In this document: piece by piece, positions 41,276-51,380 of the stretch | Layout: every line of letters begins with the position of its first letter | How positions within the stretch are numbered: position 1 is the first letter of the stretch | Origin: Prolixibacteraceae bacterium | GTDB lineage: Bacteria; Bacteroidota; Bacteroidia; Bacteroidales; Prolixibacteraceae | Direction of reading: 5' to 3' | DNA: 64,000 bases | Assembly (NCBI GenBank): GCA_019163175.1 | Contig: JAFLKN010000003.1 | Span: forward strand, 372,001 to 436,000 | Program-made: the position numbers and the translations under genes | Notes under the pieces: generated by a model | What the model saw: the letters and a program-made list of their open reading frames with translations, nothing else | Database searches by the model: none | What the model was told of the DNA's origin: nothing

Positions 41276-41653
41276 AAAATGACAATTTCTAAAAAATGTC
41301 CTTTTTTTGACGCTAGCCCTTAGATATTTTGGAGCATCTTCCTAAAACTTCAAGATTTTTTAACACAATTCAGATTTTTACTGTCAAATCTTCAAAATAA
41401 CTCAAATACATTGAATTTAGGTCAATTAACAACAGCTGTTGACTAACACAAATTTTAAAAATATGCTGAACCCCAAATATAAATTACATTTTTTAACAAA
41501 ACCCCATGTATTTTGCATCTTTTTCTGAAATAATTGTAAATTTTTGGTGCATTACCTATAATTTTACACCACTATTTCATTTTTTATATATTTTTGTTAT
41601 GTGATTATTGCAAATAAATAAAAGACAAAATATAACTTTTAAAATTTTAATTT
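41276..41653. other. Long AT-rich region upstream of glnN
   Basis: About 380 nt without a gene. It contains a perfect 12-bp palindrome CAACAGCTGTTG (41430-41441) and, near the gene, an exact -7 box TATTTTTG (41589-41596), which would give a leader of about 55 nt. The palindrome could be an operator for nitrogen control; nothing else stands out. Confidence 0.5.
41589..41596 (+). promoter_or_regulatory. -7 box of glnN
   Basis: TATTTTTG, exact TAnnTTTG match, 57 nt before the start codon; TTTA lies 22 nt upstream, longer than the usual spacing. Confidence 0.4.
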
Positions 41654-43843
41654 ATGGCACAATTTAGATTTAGAGCTCTCGAAGAAGTTCTTTCCAGAAA
41701 ACCCATTGAAGTAAAACGTGAAGAAAACTTAGTTTCTGATTTTTACGGCATGAATGTTTTTGATCGTCCTAAAATGAAGAAATATCTTTCAAAGGAAGCC
41801 TTCAAAGCAGTAATTGACGCTATTGATCATGGAACTCCAATCGATCGCAAAATGGCTGATCAGGTAGCTCAGGGCATGAAATCATGGGCCTTGGAAAATG
41901 GGGCAACCCACCTTACCCACTGGTTCCATCCATTAACCGACGGAACAGCAGAAAAACATGACGCATTTATTGTACACGGCGAAAGCGGTACAGTGGTTGA
42001 ATCTTTGTCTGGCTCAATGTTAGCGCAGCAGGAACCTGATGCATCATCATTCCCAAGTGGTGGTATCCGTCAGACTTTCGAAGCCCGTGGTTATACGGCA
42101 TGGGATCCTTCTTCTCCAGCTTTCATCGTCGACAACACATTGACCATTCCAACCATCTTTATTTCTTATACAGGTGAAGCTCTCGACTATAAAACACCTC
42201 TATTAAGAGCAATTGCAGCAGTTGACAAAGCAGCTACTGAAGTTTGCCAGTTATTCGATAAAAATGTAAGCAAGGTAAACGCAAATCTTGGCTGGGAACA
42301 GGAATACTTTCTTGTAGACGAAGCTTTATTTATGGCTCGCCCTGACCTGATGTTGACCGGACGCACCCTGATGGGTCACTCTGCTTCAAAAGACCAACAG
42401 TTGGATGACCATTATTTCAGTTCAATTCCAACACGCGTTTTCCGTTTCATGGAAGATTTGGAAAATGAGGCATTCAAATTAGGTATCCCTGTAAAAACCC
42501 GTCACAACGAGGTGGCTCCAAACCAGTTTGAGCTAGCTCCTATTTACGAAGAACTGAATCTGGCCAACGATCACAACCAGATGATCATGGACTTGATGAA
42601 AAAAATCGCCCGTCGTCATAATTTTGCTGTTCTTTTCCACGAAAAACCATTCGCCGGAATCAATGGATCAGGAAAACACAACAACTGGTCACTTTCAACC
42701 GACACTGGCGTAAACCTGTATTCTCCAGGTAAAAATCCAAAATCAAATTTACAGTTCCTGACTTTCGTAATCAACACATTAAAAGCCTTGCATGTTAATC
42801 AGGACATGTTACGCGCCAGCATCCTTACAGCTCCGAACACACACCGCTTAGGCGCTAACGAAGCTCCACCTGCAATTATCTCTGCATTCCTTGGATCCGA
42901 AGTTTCAAAGATGTTAGACATGATGGAAGAAGCAGTTGTTGACCGCAAAATGACTCCAGACGAAAAAACAGCTTTAAAACTGAATATCGGTCGTATCCCT
43001 GAAATTATCCTTGACAACACAGACCGTAACCGTACATCTCCTTTTGCATTTACCGGAAACCGCTTTGAATTCCGTGCAGTAGGTTCTTCAGCAAACTGTG
43101 CTTCAGCAATGATTGCATTGAATACTGTAGTAGCTGACCAGTTAGCAAAATTCAAAATCGAAGTTGATACCTTGATTGAAGCTGGCGTGAAAAAAGATGA
43201 AGCTATTTTCCAGGTTCTGAAAAAACTCATTATTGAATCAAAAGCAATTCGTTTTGATGGAAATGGTTACAGCGCTGAATGGAAAGAAGAAGCTGCACGT
43301 CGCGGTTTGACTAACATCACTAGCGTACCAACTGCATTGGAAGCATTGCATGATAAACGGGTGGTTGAATTATATGGCAAAGCTGGCGTATTGAGCGAAA
43401 GAGAAATCGAAGGTCGTATTGAAGTAGAGCTTGAAAAATATACCAAGAAAATTCAGATTGAATCGCGTGTTTTAGGTGATTTGGCAAGCAACCACATTGT
43501 TCCAACTGCTATCGAATATCAGTCGATGTTACTTGAAAATGTAAAAAACCTGAAATTGGTTTTCGAGGATGCAGAATACAAAACCCTTGCTGAAGGACGT
43601 CTTGAGTTGATCAGAGAAATCGGCGGACACGTTTCTTCAATCAAGGCTAAAGTAAAAGACATGGTTGAAGCTCGTAAAGTAGCTAACAACATCGAATCTG
43701 AAAAGGAAAAAGCATATGCTTACGAAGGCAGTGTTAGACCTTACCTTGATGACATTCGTTACCACATCGACAAACTCGAACTGATTGTTGACAACGAATT
43801 GTGGCCACTTCCAAAATACAGAGAATTACTATTTGTACGATAG
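41654..43843 (+). CDS. glnN: Glutamine synthetase type III
   Basis: A 729-aa GSIII that forms glutamine from glutamate and ammonia with ATP; the length alone separates it from GSI (about 470). Marks: N-terminal GSIII domain (RKPIEVKREENLVSDFYGMN; LTHWFHPLTDGTAEKHDAFI), the catalytic segment NLGWEQEYFLVDEAL, VKTRHNEVAPNQFELAPIYE, FAGINGSGKHNNWSLSTDTG, and FRAVGSSANCASAMIALNTV. The C-terminal helical extension (about 600-729) is typical for GSIII. Ends at a strong terminator. Confidence 0.96.
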   Translation: MAQFRFRALEEVLSRKPIEVKREENLVSDFYGMNVFDRPKMKKYLSKEAFKAVIDAIDHGTPIDRKMADQVAQGMKSWALENGATHLTHWFHPLTDGTAEKHDAFIVHGESGTVVESLSGSMLAQQEPDASSFPSGGIRQTFEARGYTAWDPSSPAFIVDNTLTIPTIFISYTGEALDYKTPLLRAIAAVDKAATEVCQLFDKNVSKVNANLGWEQEYFLVDEALFMARPDLMLTGRTLMGHSASKDQQLDDHYFSSIPTRVFRFMEDLENEAFKLGIPVKTRHNEVAPNQFELAPIYEELNLANDHNQMIMDLMKKIARRHNFAVLFHEKPFAGINGSGKHNNWSLSTDTGVNLYSPGKNPKSNLQFLTFVINTLKALHVNQDMLRASILTAPNTHRLGANEAPPAIISAFLGSEVSKMLDMMEEAVVDRKMTPDEKTALKLNIGRIPEIILDNTDRNRTSPFAFTGNRFEFRAVGSSANCASAMIALNTVVADQLAKFKIEVDTLIEAGVKKDEAIFQVLKKLIIESKAIRFDGNGYSAEWKEEAARRGLTNITSVPTALEALHDKRVVELYGKAGVLSEREIEGRIEVELEKYTKKIQIESRVLGDLASNHIVPTAIEYQSMLLENVKNLKLVFEDAEYKTLAEGRLELIREIGGHVSSIKAKVKDMVEARKVANNIESEKEKAYAYEGSVRPYLDDIRYHIDKLELIVDNELWPLPKYRELLFVR

Positions 43844-43865
43844 TTATTTGCAAGCTGCATAATTC

Positions 43866-43900
43866 AAAAGCTTCCGGTGAAAATCGGAAGCTTTTTTGTT
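43866..43900 (+). terminator. Terminator of glnN
   Basis: AAAAGCTTCCG and CGGAAGCTTTT form an 11-bp stem, followed by TT and GTTTTC. Confidence 0.85.
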
Positions 43901-44135
43901 TTCACCCTGGCGCTGTGTTAACTGACCGAACCAAAATCAACAAACAAATAAATAATAAGTATCAGCATACTATTACTAAACCTTTTCCGTTTTTTCATAC
44001 ATTAATAATTTGTTTTTTAGCGTTCAAATGGAACTCACAGTCTAATATTTTACTGGCGTTAGTGTTTTCTACAAATATGTTCGTTTCAGAATGGATTTAA
44101 AATGGTTACTTTTACAGCCAAACGTTGTATTTAAA

Positions 44136-46115
44136 ATGAAGAACCCTGTATTTTCCAAAATATTTATACTCCTGCTGGTAGTCATATTAGGCTCGTGCTC
44201 TGCACGAAAATATTTGAATACAGCACGCACATCCTACGAAATTGGAGAATATTACCATGCCATCGAAAAATACAGGAAAGCCTATCGTAGCCAGAAACTT
44301 GCCGATGAAAAAGCCGACATTGCCTTTCATATTGCCGAATCGTATTATGAATTAAGTGATTTTGCAAAAGCAGTAGTTTGGTATAAAAATGCAATCAAAC
44401 GAAATTCTTCTGATCCGAAGTGCATGTTGCATTATGCCGATTGTTTAAGGTCGACTCAAAAATACGACGAAGCAATTACCTGGTATCAAACCTATCTGGG
44501 CGTTAAACCCGATGATCAGTATGCAAAAAATGGGTTGGAAGCCTGCAAGACGGTAAAAAACTGGCTCGATAACCCGAACCGCTACATGGTAAATATCGTT
44601 AAGGAAATCAACTCCAAAGACAACGACTTTTGCCCGGTATTTGTTGGTGGCCGCGACAATGAGATCATTTTCACCTCTACCCGCGAAGTGGTTACCGGAA
44701 AACGAAAAAGTAACATTACCGGAACTCGTTTTGCTGATTTATTTACCAGCAAATTTGAAGTTCAGAAACAGAAATGGGGAAAACCCACACTGCTCGAAGA
44801 AAATGAATTGATTAACACGGCAAGCGACGAAGGAGCCGCAACCCTCTCAGACAGAGGCGACCAAATGATTTTTACACGGTGTCGTTACGACAAGACCAAA
44901 GATTTAGGCGCTGAATTATTTTCGGCCAATCAATCGAGAGGTGAATGGTCTGAGCCCACCTTGCTCGAAGTTGTTGGCGATAGCCTGATTGCAGCACATC
45001 CCTCATTAAGCCCTGATGGAACCGCACTGTATTTTGTGTCCGATCGTCCGGGCGGATATGGAGGAAAAGACATCTGGATGGCCGCTGAAAAGGGCGGAGG
45101 CGTTTATGACAAACCTGTAAATCTAGGTCCGGAAATAAATACTCCCGGCGACGAAATGTTCCCATTTATACACGAAAACGGAGATTTATACTTCTCATCT
45201 GATTATCACCTTGGAATTGGCGGATTGGATATTTTCAAAGCCAGAAAAAATGAAAAAGGGAAGTGGACTGTGGAGAATATGAAAGCACCGATCAACTCAC
45301 CGGGCGATGATTTTGCCATGACATTTATAAAAGGAGAAGTTGAAAAAGGCTTATTCTCATCAAACCGCAAAGGTTCGCGAAGCGACGATATTTACTCCTT
45401 CTATCTGCCTCCTAAAGTGTTTAACGCCACTGGCGAGGTGTTCAATAAAGAAACCGACCAGAAAATTGACGGAGCAATGATCCGCATCATTGGTACAGAC
45501 GGAACAAACCTTAAAATGCGGGCTGATGGCGGACGATTTCAGCTGAAATTAAAACCCGAAACAGACTATGTTTTTGCCGCTTTTAAAGATGGATACCTGA
45601 ACGACAAAGTAAGAACTTCTACCATAGGCCTTGACGACAGCAAAGAATTCCGGTTTACATTCAAATTGTCTCCAACCGATGAGCCAATCAAAGTAAACAA
45701 CATCAACTATGCAACCGGAAGTTACCAGATAACTGAAGAATCAAAAGTTGCACTCGACTCGGTCGTTCAGCTTCTGGTGCTAAACCCAACAATTACCATC
45801 GAACTGATGGCCCACACCGACCATATTGGCAGCGACCAGTTCAACTCCGATCTTTCGCAAAAAAGAGCGCAGTCTGTTGTCGACTACCTGATCTCGAAAG
45901 GCATTACTGCCGGACGACTGGTAGCCAAAGGATACGGCGAAACGTGGCCAAAGAAAATTACCAAGACTCTCGCCAAACAATACGATTTCCTGAAACGGAA
46001 CGACGAACTGACCGAAGAATTTATTCTGAAACTTACGCCAGAGCAGCAGGAAATAGCCAAAGGACTGAACCGGCGAACGGAATTCAGAATATTGAGCAAC
46101 GACTTCCACGAGTAA
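44136..46115 (+). CDS. porE: PorE-like outer-membrane lipoprotein (TPR, beta-propeller, CRD, OmpA)
   Basis: A 659-aa lipoprotein (lipobox LGSCSARKY) with four parts in the order known for PorE, a type IX secretion component: TPR repeats (about 25-150), PD40/WD40-like beta-propeller (about 165-430; FTSTREVVTGKR, ALYFVSDRPGGYGGKDIW, DLYFSSDYHLGIGGLDIF), carboxypeptidase-regulatory-like domain (about 435-530) and OmpA-type peptidoglycan-binding domain (about 540-655; ELMAHTDHIGSDQFNSDLSQ). The OmpA domain has a 40-residue insert before NRRTEFRIL. Start 44136 is used because the signal peptide begins there. Other OmpA/TPR proteins share this plan, so the T9SS role is inferred. Confidence 0.8.
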   Translation: MKNPVFSKIFILLLVVILGSCSARKYLNTARTSYEIGEYYHAIEKYRKAYRSQKLADEKADIAFHIAESYYELSDFAKAVVWYKNAIKRNSSDPKCMLHYADCLRSTQKYDEAITWYQTYLGVKPDDQYAKNGLEACKTVKNWLDNPNRYMVNIVKEINSKDNDFCPVFVGGRDNEIIFTSTREVVTGKRKSNITGTRFADLFTSKFEVQKQKWGKPTLLEENELINTASDEGAATLSDRGDQMIFTRCRYDKTKDLGAELFSANQSRGEWSEPTLLEVVGDSLIAAHPSLSPDGTALYFVSDRPGGYGGKDIWMAAEKGGGVYDKPVNLGPEINTPGDEMFPFIHENGDLYFSSDYHLGIGGLDIFKARKNEKGKWTVENMKAPINSPGDDFAMTFIKGEVEKGLFSSNRKGSRSDDIYSFYLPPKVFNATGEVFNKETDQKIDGAMIRIIGTDGTNLKMRADGGRFQLKLKPETDYVFAAFKDGYLNDKVRTSTIGLDDSKEFRFTFKLSPTDEPIKVNNINYATGSYQITEESKVALDSVVQLLVLNPTITIELMAHTDHIGSDQFNSDLSQKRAQSVVDYLISKGITAGRLVAKGYGETWPKKITKTLAKQYDFLKRNDELTEEFILKLTPEQQEIAKGLNRRTEFRILSNDFHE

Positions 46116-46323
46116 ATACAAGTGCTTCTCAATACATTTCTACATCTTGTTAGAGTGATTGATGTAATAGAACGAGGTTCCTATTTTGCACGAATGTTCT
46201 ATAAATGAACTACATACAACATGCCTAATAGTCTGATTATTAATGATAAAACTCATCTAAATACCGCATTTAAATTTCCTATATTCGTAGATTAATCAAA
46301 CTTACCTCGCCAGCATATTTGAT

Positions 46324-49300
46324 ATGAATCTACAAAACTCAACCAAAGAAGAGCTCCTCATTGAGCTGGAAAAATTAAATCAACGATATACTTCAATTCT
46401 TGATTTATACCAAAAAGAACAATTCGAACACGAACGGACGACTTCAGCATTAAAATTAAAGGAGAGTCATCTGGAGGCCTCAACAGCAAAACTGACAGCC
46501 ACCTTAGAAAGTATGAATGATGCTGTTTTTGTCTCGGATGTTGAAGGAAATTTCATTGATTTTAACGAAGCATTCGCCACTTTCCATAAGTTTAAAAACA
46601 AAGCCGAATGTGCAAAAACATTAAAGGAATATCCGCTTTTTCTTGATGTTTACAAATCAGATGGTACACTTGCATCATTGGAAGAATGGGCAGTTCCAAG
46701 AGCACTACGTGGAGAAACTGCTACTAATCAGGAATATACATTGCATCGGAAAGATACAGGTGAAACCTGGGTTGGAAGTTACAGTCTTGCTCCTATACAC
46801 AATAAAGTCGGACAGATTGTAGGATCGGTGGTTACTGGACGCGATATTACTGCCCAAAAGCAGGCAGAAGAAAAAATTAAGGAACTCAATAAAACTCTTG
46901 AACTTAAGGTTCAGGAAAGAACCCGGCAACTTTCCGAAGAACTTGATATACGTAAACAAACTGAATCAGCATTGATTCAAAGCCAGGCAAATCTTTCTGC
47001 CGTATTCAATGCTACTGATGAATCAGTATTCCTGACCTCCGCTGATTCCATGCTGATTGCATTAAATAACACAGCTATTGATCGTTTAGGCCAGCCGGCC
47101 GATTCATTAATTGGTAAAAATGTATATGATATTTTGCCCCCTAATGTGGCCGAAAATCGGAGGCCATTTATCAATCAGGTATTAACAACCTGCAAGCCTG
47201 TTACTTTTGAAGATGAACGCCATGGACGCTGGATGATAAATTTTATATACCCCATTTTGGATGAATCTGGCAAGGTGAACAGAATGGCAGTTTTTTCCCG
47301 CGATATTTCGGACCGCAAAAAGGCAGAAAAAATTATTCGTGAGAGTGAATCACGATACCGATTGATCACGGAAAATGCAACCGATGTAATCTGGGTTCGG
47401 GACTTAGAAACATACAAATTTAGATATATAAGTCCATCGTTTGAGCGATTATTTGGGTATTCGGCTGAATATGCCATGACAAATGGGTTGGAAAATGTTT
47501 TAACACCCAGTTCATTGGCTTATATAAGTAAAGCTATTCCGGATCGTATTGAGCGTTTTAAAAATGGATTCTCCGAGATTTATACCGATGAATTAGAGCA
47601 TATTCATAAAAATGGCAGTATCGTTTGGGTAAGAATAAATACTCAAATTATGCTTAATCCAACCGATGGGAAACTTGAGGCTACTGGAGTGGCTCATGAC
47701 ATTACTGAAAGGAAAAGAACACAGGAAGCTTTGGCGAAAAGCGAATACAAATATCGTATGATGTTCGAAAATATGACGGAAGGCTTTTCGCTTAACCAAA
47801 TTATAACCAACAAAAAAGGAGAACCCATTGATTTCCGTATTCTGGAAACGAACAAAGCTTTCGAAAAACATACCGGACTAAGGCCGGAGGAAATTATAGG
47901 CAAATCAATTCGTGAAATTATGACTCAAGCTGACGAAAGTCAGATCAAAAAGTACGGGAAAGTAGCCCAAACCGGAGAGCCTCTGCAATATGATTATTAC
48001 TCCAAAACATTTAACCGGTATATACATGTGACGGCATTTTGTCCCCAGTCAGGACAGTTTGCAACAATCTTTGAAGATATATCAGAACGCAAACTTGCTG
48101 AACTGGCATTGGAGGAAAGTGAAAAACGATTCAAGGATTTATTTTTAAAGCACAATTCAATAATGCTTATCGTTGACCCGGAAACAGGGTTGTTACTGGA
48201 TGCCAATCAATCTGCAGTCAATTTTTACGGATACAGTCATTCACAGCTGCAAACCATGAATATTGCTGATATTAATACACTTCCGAAGGATCAGGTTAAA
48301 GAAAATTACAAAAAAGCGATTAAGGAGGAAAATAATTCATTTGTTTTCCCGCATCGCTTAGCGGATGGTAGCGAACGTATTGTTGAGGTACACTCTACAC
48401 CGATTAATATTTCTAATAAAAAAATCCTGTTCTCGATCATTCATGACATTACTGACCGCAAAAAATTGGAGCAATCTCTATTGGATAGTGAAGAAAAATA
48501 CAGGAATATTTTTGCAACTGAAAAGGACTCCCTCTTTTTGATTGACATAGATACTTGTTCAATACTGGAAGTCAATGATTCTGCTTGTAAGCTTTACGGA
48601 TACACCAGGGATGAAATGCTAAATCTGAAAAACTATGATTTATCTGCCCAACCTACAGAAACAATGAGACTAACACATGAATTAATAGATCGAGTTGATT
48701 CTCGGGATCACAAAAAGAAAGATGGAACAATTTTTCCGGTTGATATTTCGGCAAGCCGATTTACAATAAAAGGCAAGCCAATACTTTTAGCTGCAATACG
48801 TGATATTTCGGTCCTCAAACAAACTGAGCTTGCTTTGCGAATCAGCAACGAGCGATACGAAAAATTGGTATCAACCCTTCCTGTTGGAGTATATGTATTG
48901 AGGAGTAAGACTGATGGGCCGTTTAGACTCGATTTTGCTAGTTCACGAATGGCGGAGATGCTTTGTTTGAATGTTGATGAATTATTGCAGGATGCGCAAA
49001 GTTTTTTCAATTACATCCATCCCGATGACGTAGAAAATTTTAGGATGTTGAATAGTGAAGGCATTACACAAAGACAACCATTTGATTGGACCGGAAGGAT
49101 GCTTATAAATATGGAAATCAAATGGTTACACTTTTCTTCAACACCTGAATTCCTTGTAGATGGGGATATTTTATGGCACGGTTTGATTGTTGACGTCACC
49201 AAACAGAAACTTGCCGAAACTGAAATTCAGTCTAAAAACGAAGCACTTTCGAAATCTTTATCCGAAAAGGACAAATTTTTCTCCATTATTGCCCACGATC

Positions 49301-49947
49301 TGCGAAATCCATTCAATACGCTTTTAGGATTCACCGAAATGCTTGCCGAAGATTTGCAAACAATGTCTATGGATCAGATTCAGGATATTGCAACCATTCT
49401 GAAAAATTCAGCAACAAATGTTTTCAATCTGGTCGAAAATTTACTGGAATGGTCACGTTTGCAAAGAGGCATAACGAGATTTAATCCCGAACAATTCTTT
49501 TTAGTATTGAAAATCAAAGAAATTCTTCAACCGGTCTTGGAACAATCCAGCAAAAAGGGGATTAAAATCGAATATGCGATTTCTGAAAAACTCATGGTCT
49601 TTGCCGATGAAAACATGATTAGTTCAATCATTCGGAATTTGGGTACCAATGCTGTGAAGTTCACTCCCAAAGGCGGACTAGTCAACATATCGGCCAGAGA
49701 AAACAACAATACCGTTGAAATTTCAGTTACAGATAACGGCATCGGAATGAATAATTCGATGATCGAAAAACTCTTTAGACTTACTGAGGATATTAGCAGA
49801 AAAGGCACAGATAAAGAGCCCAGCACTGGGTTGGGACTAATTCTTTGCAAGGAATTCGTAGAAAAACATGGAGGAAAAATTTGGGTCGAAAGCGAAGAAG
49901 GAAAAGGAAGTACTTTCTATTTTTCCTTACCGCTAAGTCAGGATTAA
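46324..49947 (+). CDS. Orphan soluble histidine kinase with about seven PAS domains
   Basis: A 1207-aa sensor kinase without membrane helices. After an N-terminal coiled coil (about 1-55) there are about seven PAS domains (starts near residues 60, 218, 340, 475, 600, 720 and 845), seen as repeated (E)S(E)xRY/KYRxxF starts and DITxRK ends. The kinase core has H991 in FFSIIAHDLRNPFNT, N box NLGTNAVKFTPKGG, G1 DNGIGM and G2 STGLGLILCKEF. No receiver domain and no response regulator gene adjacent. Signals are unknown; several PAS domains probably bind small ligands or mediate dimer contact. Confidence 0.92.
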   Translation: MNLQNSTKEELLIELEKLNQRYTSILDLYQKEQFEHERTTSALKLKESHLEASTAKLTATLESMNDAVFVSDVEGNFIDFNEAFATFHKFKNKAECAKTLKEYPLFLDVYKSDGTLASLEEWAVPRALRGETATNQEYTLHRKDTGETWVGSYSLAPIHNKVGQIVGSVVTGRDITAQKQAEEKIKELNKTLELKVQERTRQLSEELDIRKQTESALIQSQANLSAVFNATDESVFLTSADSMLIALNNTAIDRLGQPADSLIGKNVYDILPPNVAENRRPFINQVLTTCKPVTFEDERHGRWMINFIYPILDESGKVNRMAVFSRDISDRKKAEKIIRESESRYRLITENATDVIWVRDLETYKFRYISPSFERLFGYSAEYAMTNGLENVLTPSSLAYISKAIPDRIERFKNGFSEIYTDELEHIHKNGSIVWVRINTQIMLNPTDGKLEATGVAHDITERKRTQEALAKSEYKYRMMFENMTEGFSLNQIITNKKGEPIDFRILETNKAFEKHTGLRPEEIIGKSIREIMTQADESQIKKYGKVAQTGEPLQYDYYSKTFNRYIHVTAFCPQSGQFATIFEDISERKLAELALEESEKRFKDLFLKHNSIMLIVDPETGLLLDANQSAVNFYGYSHSQLQTMNIADINTLPKDQVKENYKKAIKEENNSFVFPHRLADGSERIVEVHSTPINISNKKILFSIIHDITDRKKLEQSLLDSEEKYRNIFATEKDSLFLIDIDTCSILEVNDSACKLYGYTRDEMLNLKNYDLSAQPTETMRLTHELIDRVDSRDHKKKDGTIFPVDISASRFTIKGKPILLAAIRDISVLKQTELALRISNERYEKLVSTLPVGVYVLRSKTDGPFRLDFASSRMAEMLCLNVDELLQDAQSFFNYIHPDDVENFRMLNSEGITQRQPFDWTGRMLINMEIKWLHFSSTPEFLVDGDILWHGLIVDVTKQKLAETEIQSKNEALSKSLSEKDKFFSIIAHDLRNPFNTLLGFTEMLAEDLQTMSMDQIQDIATILKNSATNVFNLVENLLEWSRLQRGITRFNPEQFFLVLKIKEILQPVLEQSSKKGIKIEYAISEKLMVFADENMISSIIRNLGTNAVKFTPKGGLVNISARENNNTVEISVTDNGIGMNNSMIEKLFRLTEDISRKGTDKEPSTGLGLILCKEFVEKHGGKIWVESEEGKGSTFYFSLPLSQD

Positions 49948-50025
49948 GGCTTTGCAAAAACAACCTTCTCATTATTTCCCCCCGAAATACCTGAAATGCT
50001 GGTTAAACTGAATCTTTCATTTCCT

Positions 50026-50060
50026 TATCCCTGACAGGGTTTGAACCTCTGTCAGGGATA
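50026..50060. terminator. CCTGACAGG palindrome, copy 3, after the PAS kinase gene
   Basis: TATCCCTGACAG and CTGTCAGGGATA (12 bp) enclose an inner GGTT/AACC stem. No T-run, so termination is uncertain; it shares its core with the palindromes at 14638 and 16788. Confidence 0.6.
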
Positions 50061-50098
50061 AACCAAAACTCCCCTCCAAATTATTTCCTTAAAAATAT

Positions 50099-50106
50099 TA
50101 CCTTTG
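50099..50106 (+). promoter_or_regulatory. -7 box of the purM operon
   Basis: TACCTTTG, exact match, 33 nt before purM. Confidence 0.45.
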
Positions 50107-50139
50107 CCACCTGAAAATTGATCCGGAAATTTAGTTTGT

Positions 50140-51309
50140 ATGTCAGCAGATAACCGATATATGGCGCGTGGTGTTTCGGCTTCGAAAGAAGACGTTCACA
50201 ACGCCATTAAAAACATCGACAAAGGCTTGTATCCAAAGGCTTTTTGCAAGATCATCCCCGATATTTTGGGGGGCGATGCTGCCTGGTGTAACATTATGCA
50301 CGCTGATGGAGCTGGCACCAAATCGTCGCTGGCCTACCTTTACTGGAAAGAAACCGGCGACATTTCGGTCTGGAAAGGCATTGCTCAGGATGCCATTATC
50401 ATGAATCTCGACGACTTGCTTTGTGTGGGCGCAACTGATAACATTTTGTTATCGTCAACCATTGGCCGCAATAAAAACCGGATTCCGGGCGAAGTGATTG
50501 CAGCCATCATCAACGGAACCGAAGAACTTTGTGCCGAATTGCGCGAAATGGGTGTCAACATTTACCCAACCGGCGGCGAAACTGCCGATGTGGGCGATGT
50601 GGTGCGCACCATCATTGTCGATTCGACCGTCACCTGCCGCATGAAACGTGAAGATGTGATTTCGGCTGACAACATTCAGGCTGGCGATGTGATTGTCGGG
50701 TTGGCCTCTTTCGGACAGGCAACATACGAAAAAGAATACAACGGCGGCATGGGTAGCAATGGACTGACCTCGGCTCGTCACGATGTATTTGCCAATTACC
50801 TGGCACAAAAATATCCTGAAAGTTTCGATCCGGAAGTTCCGGCAGAACTGATTTATTCGGGAAACAAAAAGCTGACCGAAGCCATAGCAGGAGTTGGTTT
50901 GGATGCCGGGAAACTGGTACTCTCTCCTACCCGCACCTATGCACCTATTGTGAAAGATTTGCTGGAAGCACTTCGGAAAAATATTCACGGAATGATTCAC
51001 TGCTCGGGCGGTGCACAAACCAAAGTGCTACATTTTGTCGATAACGTGCATGTGATCAAAGACAACATGTTCGATGTTCCTCCACTGTTTAAAATGATTC
51101 AGGAAGAATCAGGAACCAGCTGGTCGGAAATGTACAAGGTTTTCAATATGGGTCACCGTTTCGAGGTTTATCTCGCTCCTGAATTTGCTTCAGAGGTGAT
51201 CGCTATTTCTGAAAAATACAAGATCGACGCCCGCATTGTTGGGCGCGTTGAAGCGGCTGACAGCAAAAAACTAACTATCAAATCGCAGTTTGGCGAATTC
51301 GAGTATTAG
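50140..51309 (+). CDS. purM: Phosphoribosylformylglycinamidine cyclo-ligase (AIR synthase)
   Basis: A 389-aa PurM-type enzyme, step five of purine synthesis (FGAM + ATP to AIR). Visible: MARGVSASKEDVHNAI, the metal/ATP region MHADGAGTKSSLAYLYW, IIMNLDDLLCVGATDNILLS, PTGGETADVGDVVRTIIVD and HCSGGAQTKVLHFVD. It is the longer Bacteroidota form. First gene of a probable operon with prfA and pyrF. Confidence 0.9.
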   Translation: MSADNRYMARGVSASKEDVHNAIKNIDKGLYPKAFCKIIPDILGGDAAWCNIMHADGAGTKSSLAYLYWKETGDISVWKGIAQDAIIMNLDDLLCVGATDNILLSSTIGRNKNRIPGEVIAAIINGTEELCAELREMGVNIYPTGGETADVGDVVRTIIVDSTVTCRMKREDVISADNIQAGDVIVGLASFGQATYEKEYNGGMGSNGLTSARHDVFANYLAQKYPESFDPEVPAELIYSGNKKLTEAIAGVGLDAGKLVLSPTRTYAPIVKDLLEALRKNIHGMIHCSGGAQTKVLHFVDNVHVIKDNMFDVPPLFKMIQEESGTSWSEMYKVFNMGHRFEVYLAPEFASEVIAISEKYKIDARIVGRVEAADSKKLTIKSQFGEFEY

Positions 51310-51350
51310 CTACGCTCAATATTTTCAGGCAAACTTCACCTGAGTGCTCC

Positions 51351-51378
51351 ATTCATCATTCAAAATTCATCATTCAAA
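51351..51378 (+). repeat. Tandem 14-bp repeat directly before prfA
   Basis: ATTCATCATTCAAA occurs twice in perfect tandem, ending 2 nt before the prfA ATG. It replaces any ribosome-binding site there. Confidence 0.7.
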
Positions 51379-51380
51379 AT

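Noticed and set aside
43801-44100. Frame of 99 codons spanning the end of glnN
   Set aside because: Runs through the glnN terminator hairpin, overlaps the glnN 3' end out of frame, and its protein has no recognisable character.
50455-51018. 187-codon minus-strand frame inside purM
   Set aside because: Antisense to a conserved purine enzyme; Cys/His pattern is a by-product of the purM codons.
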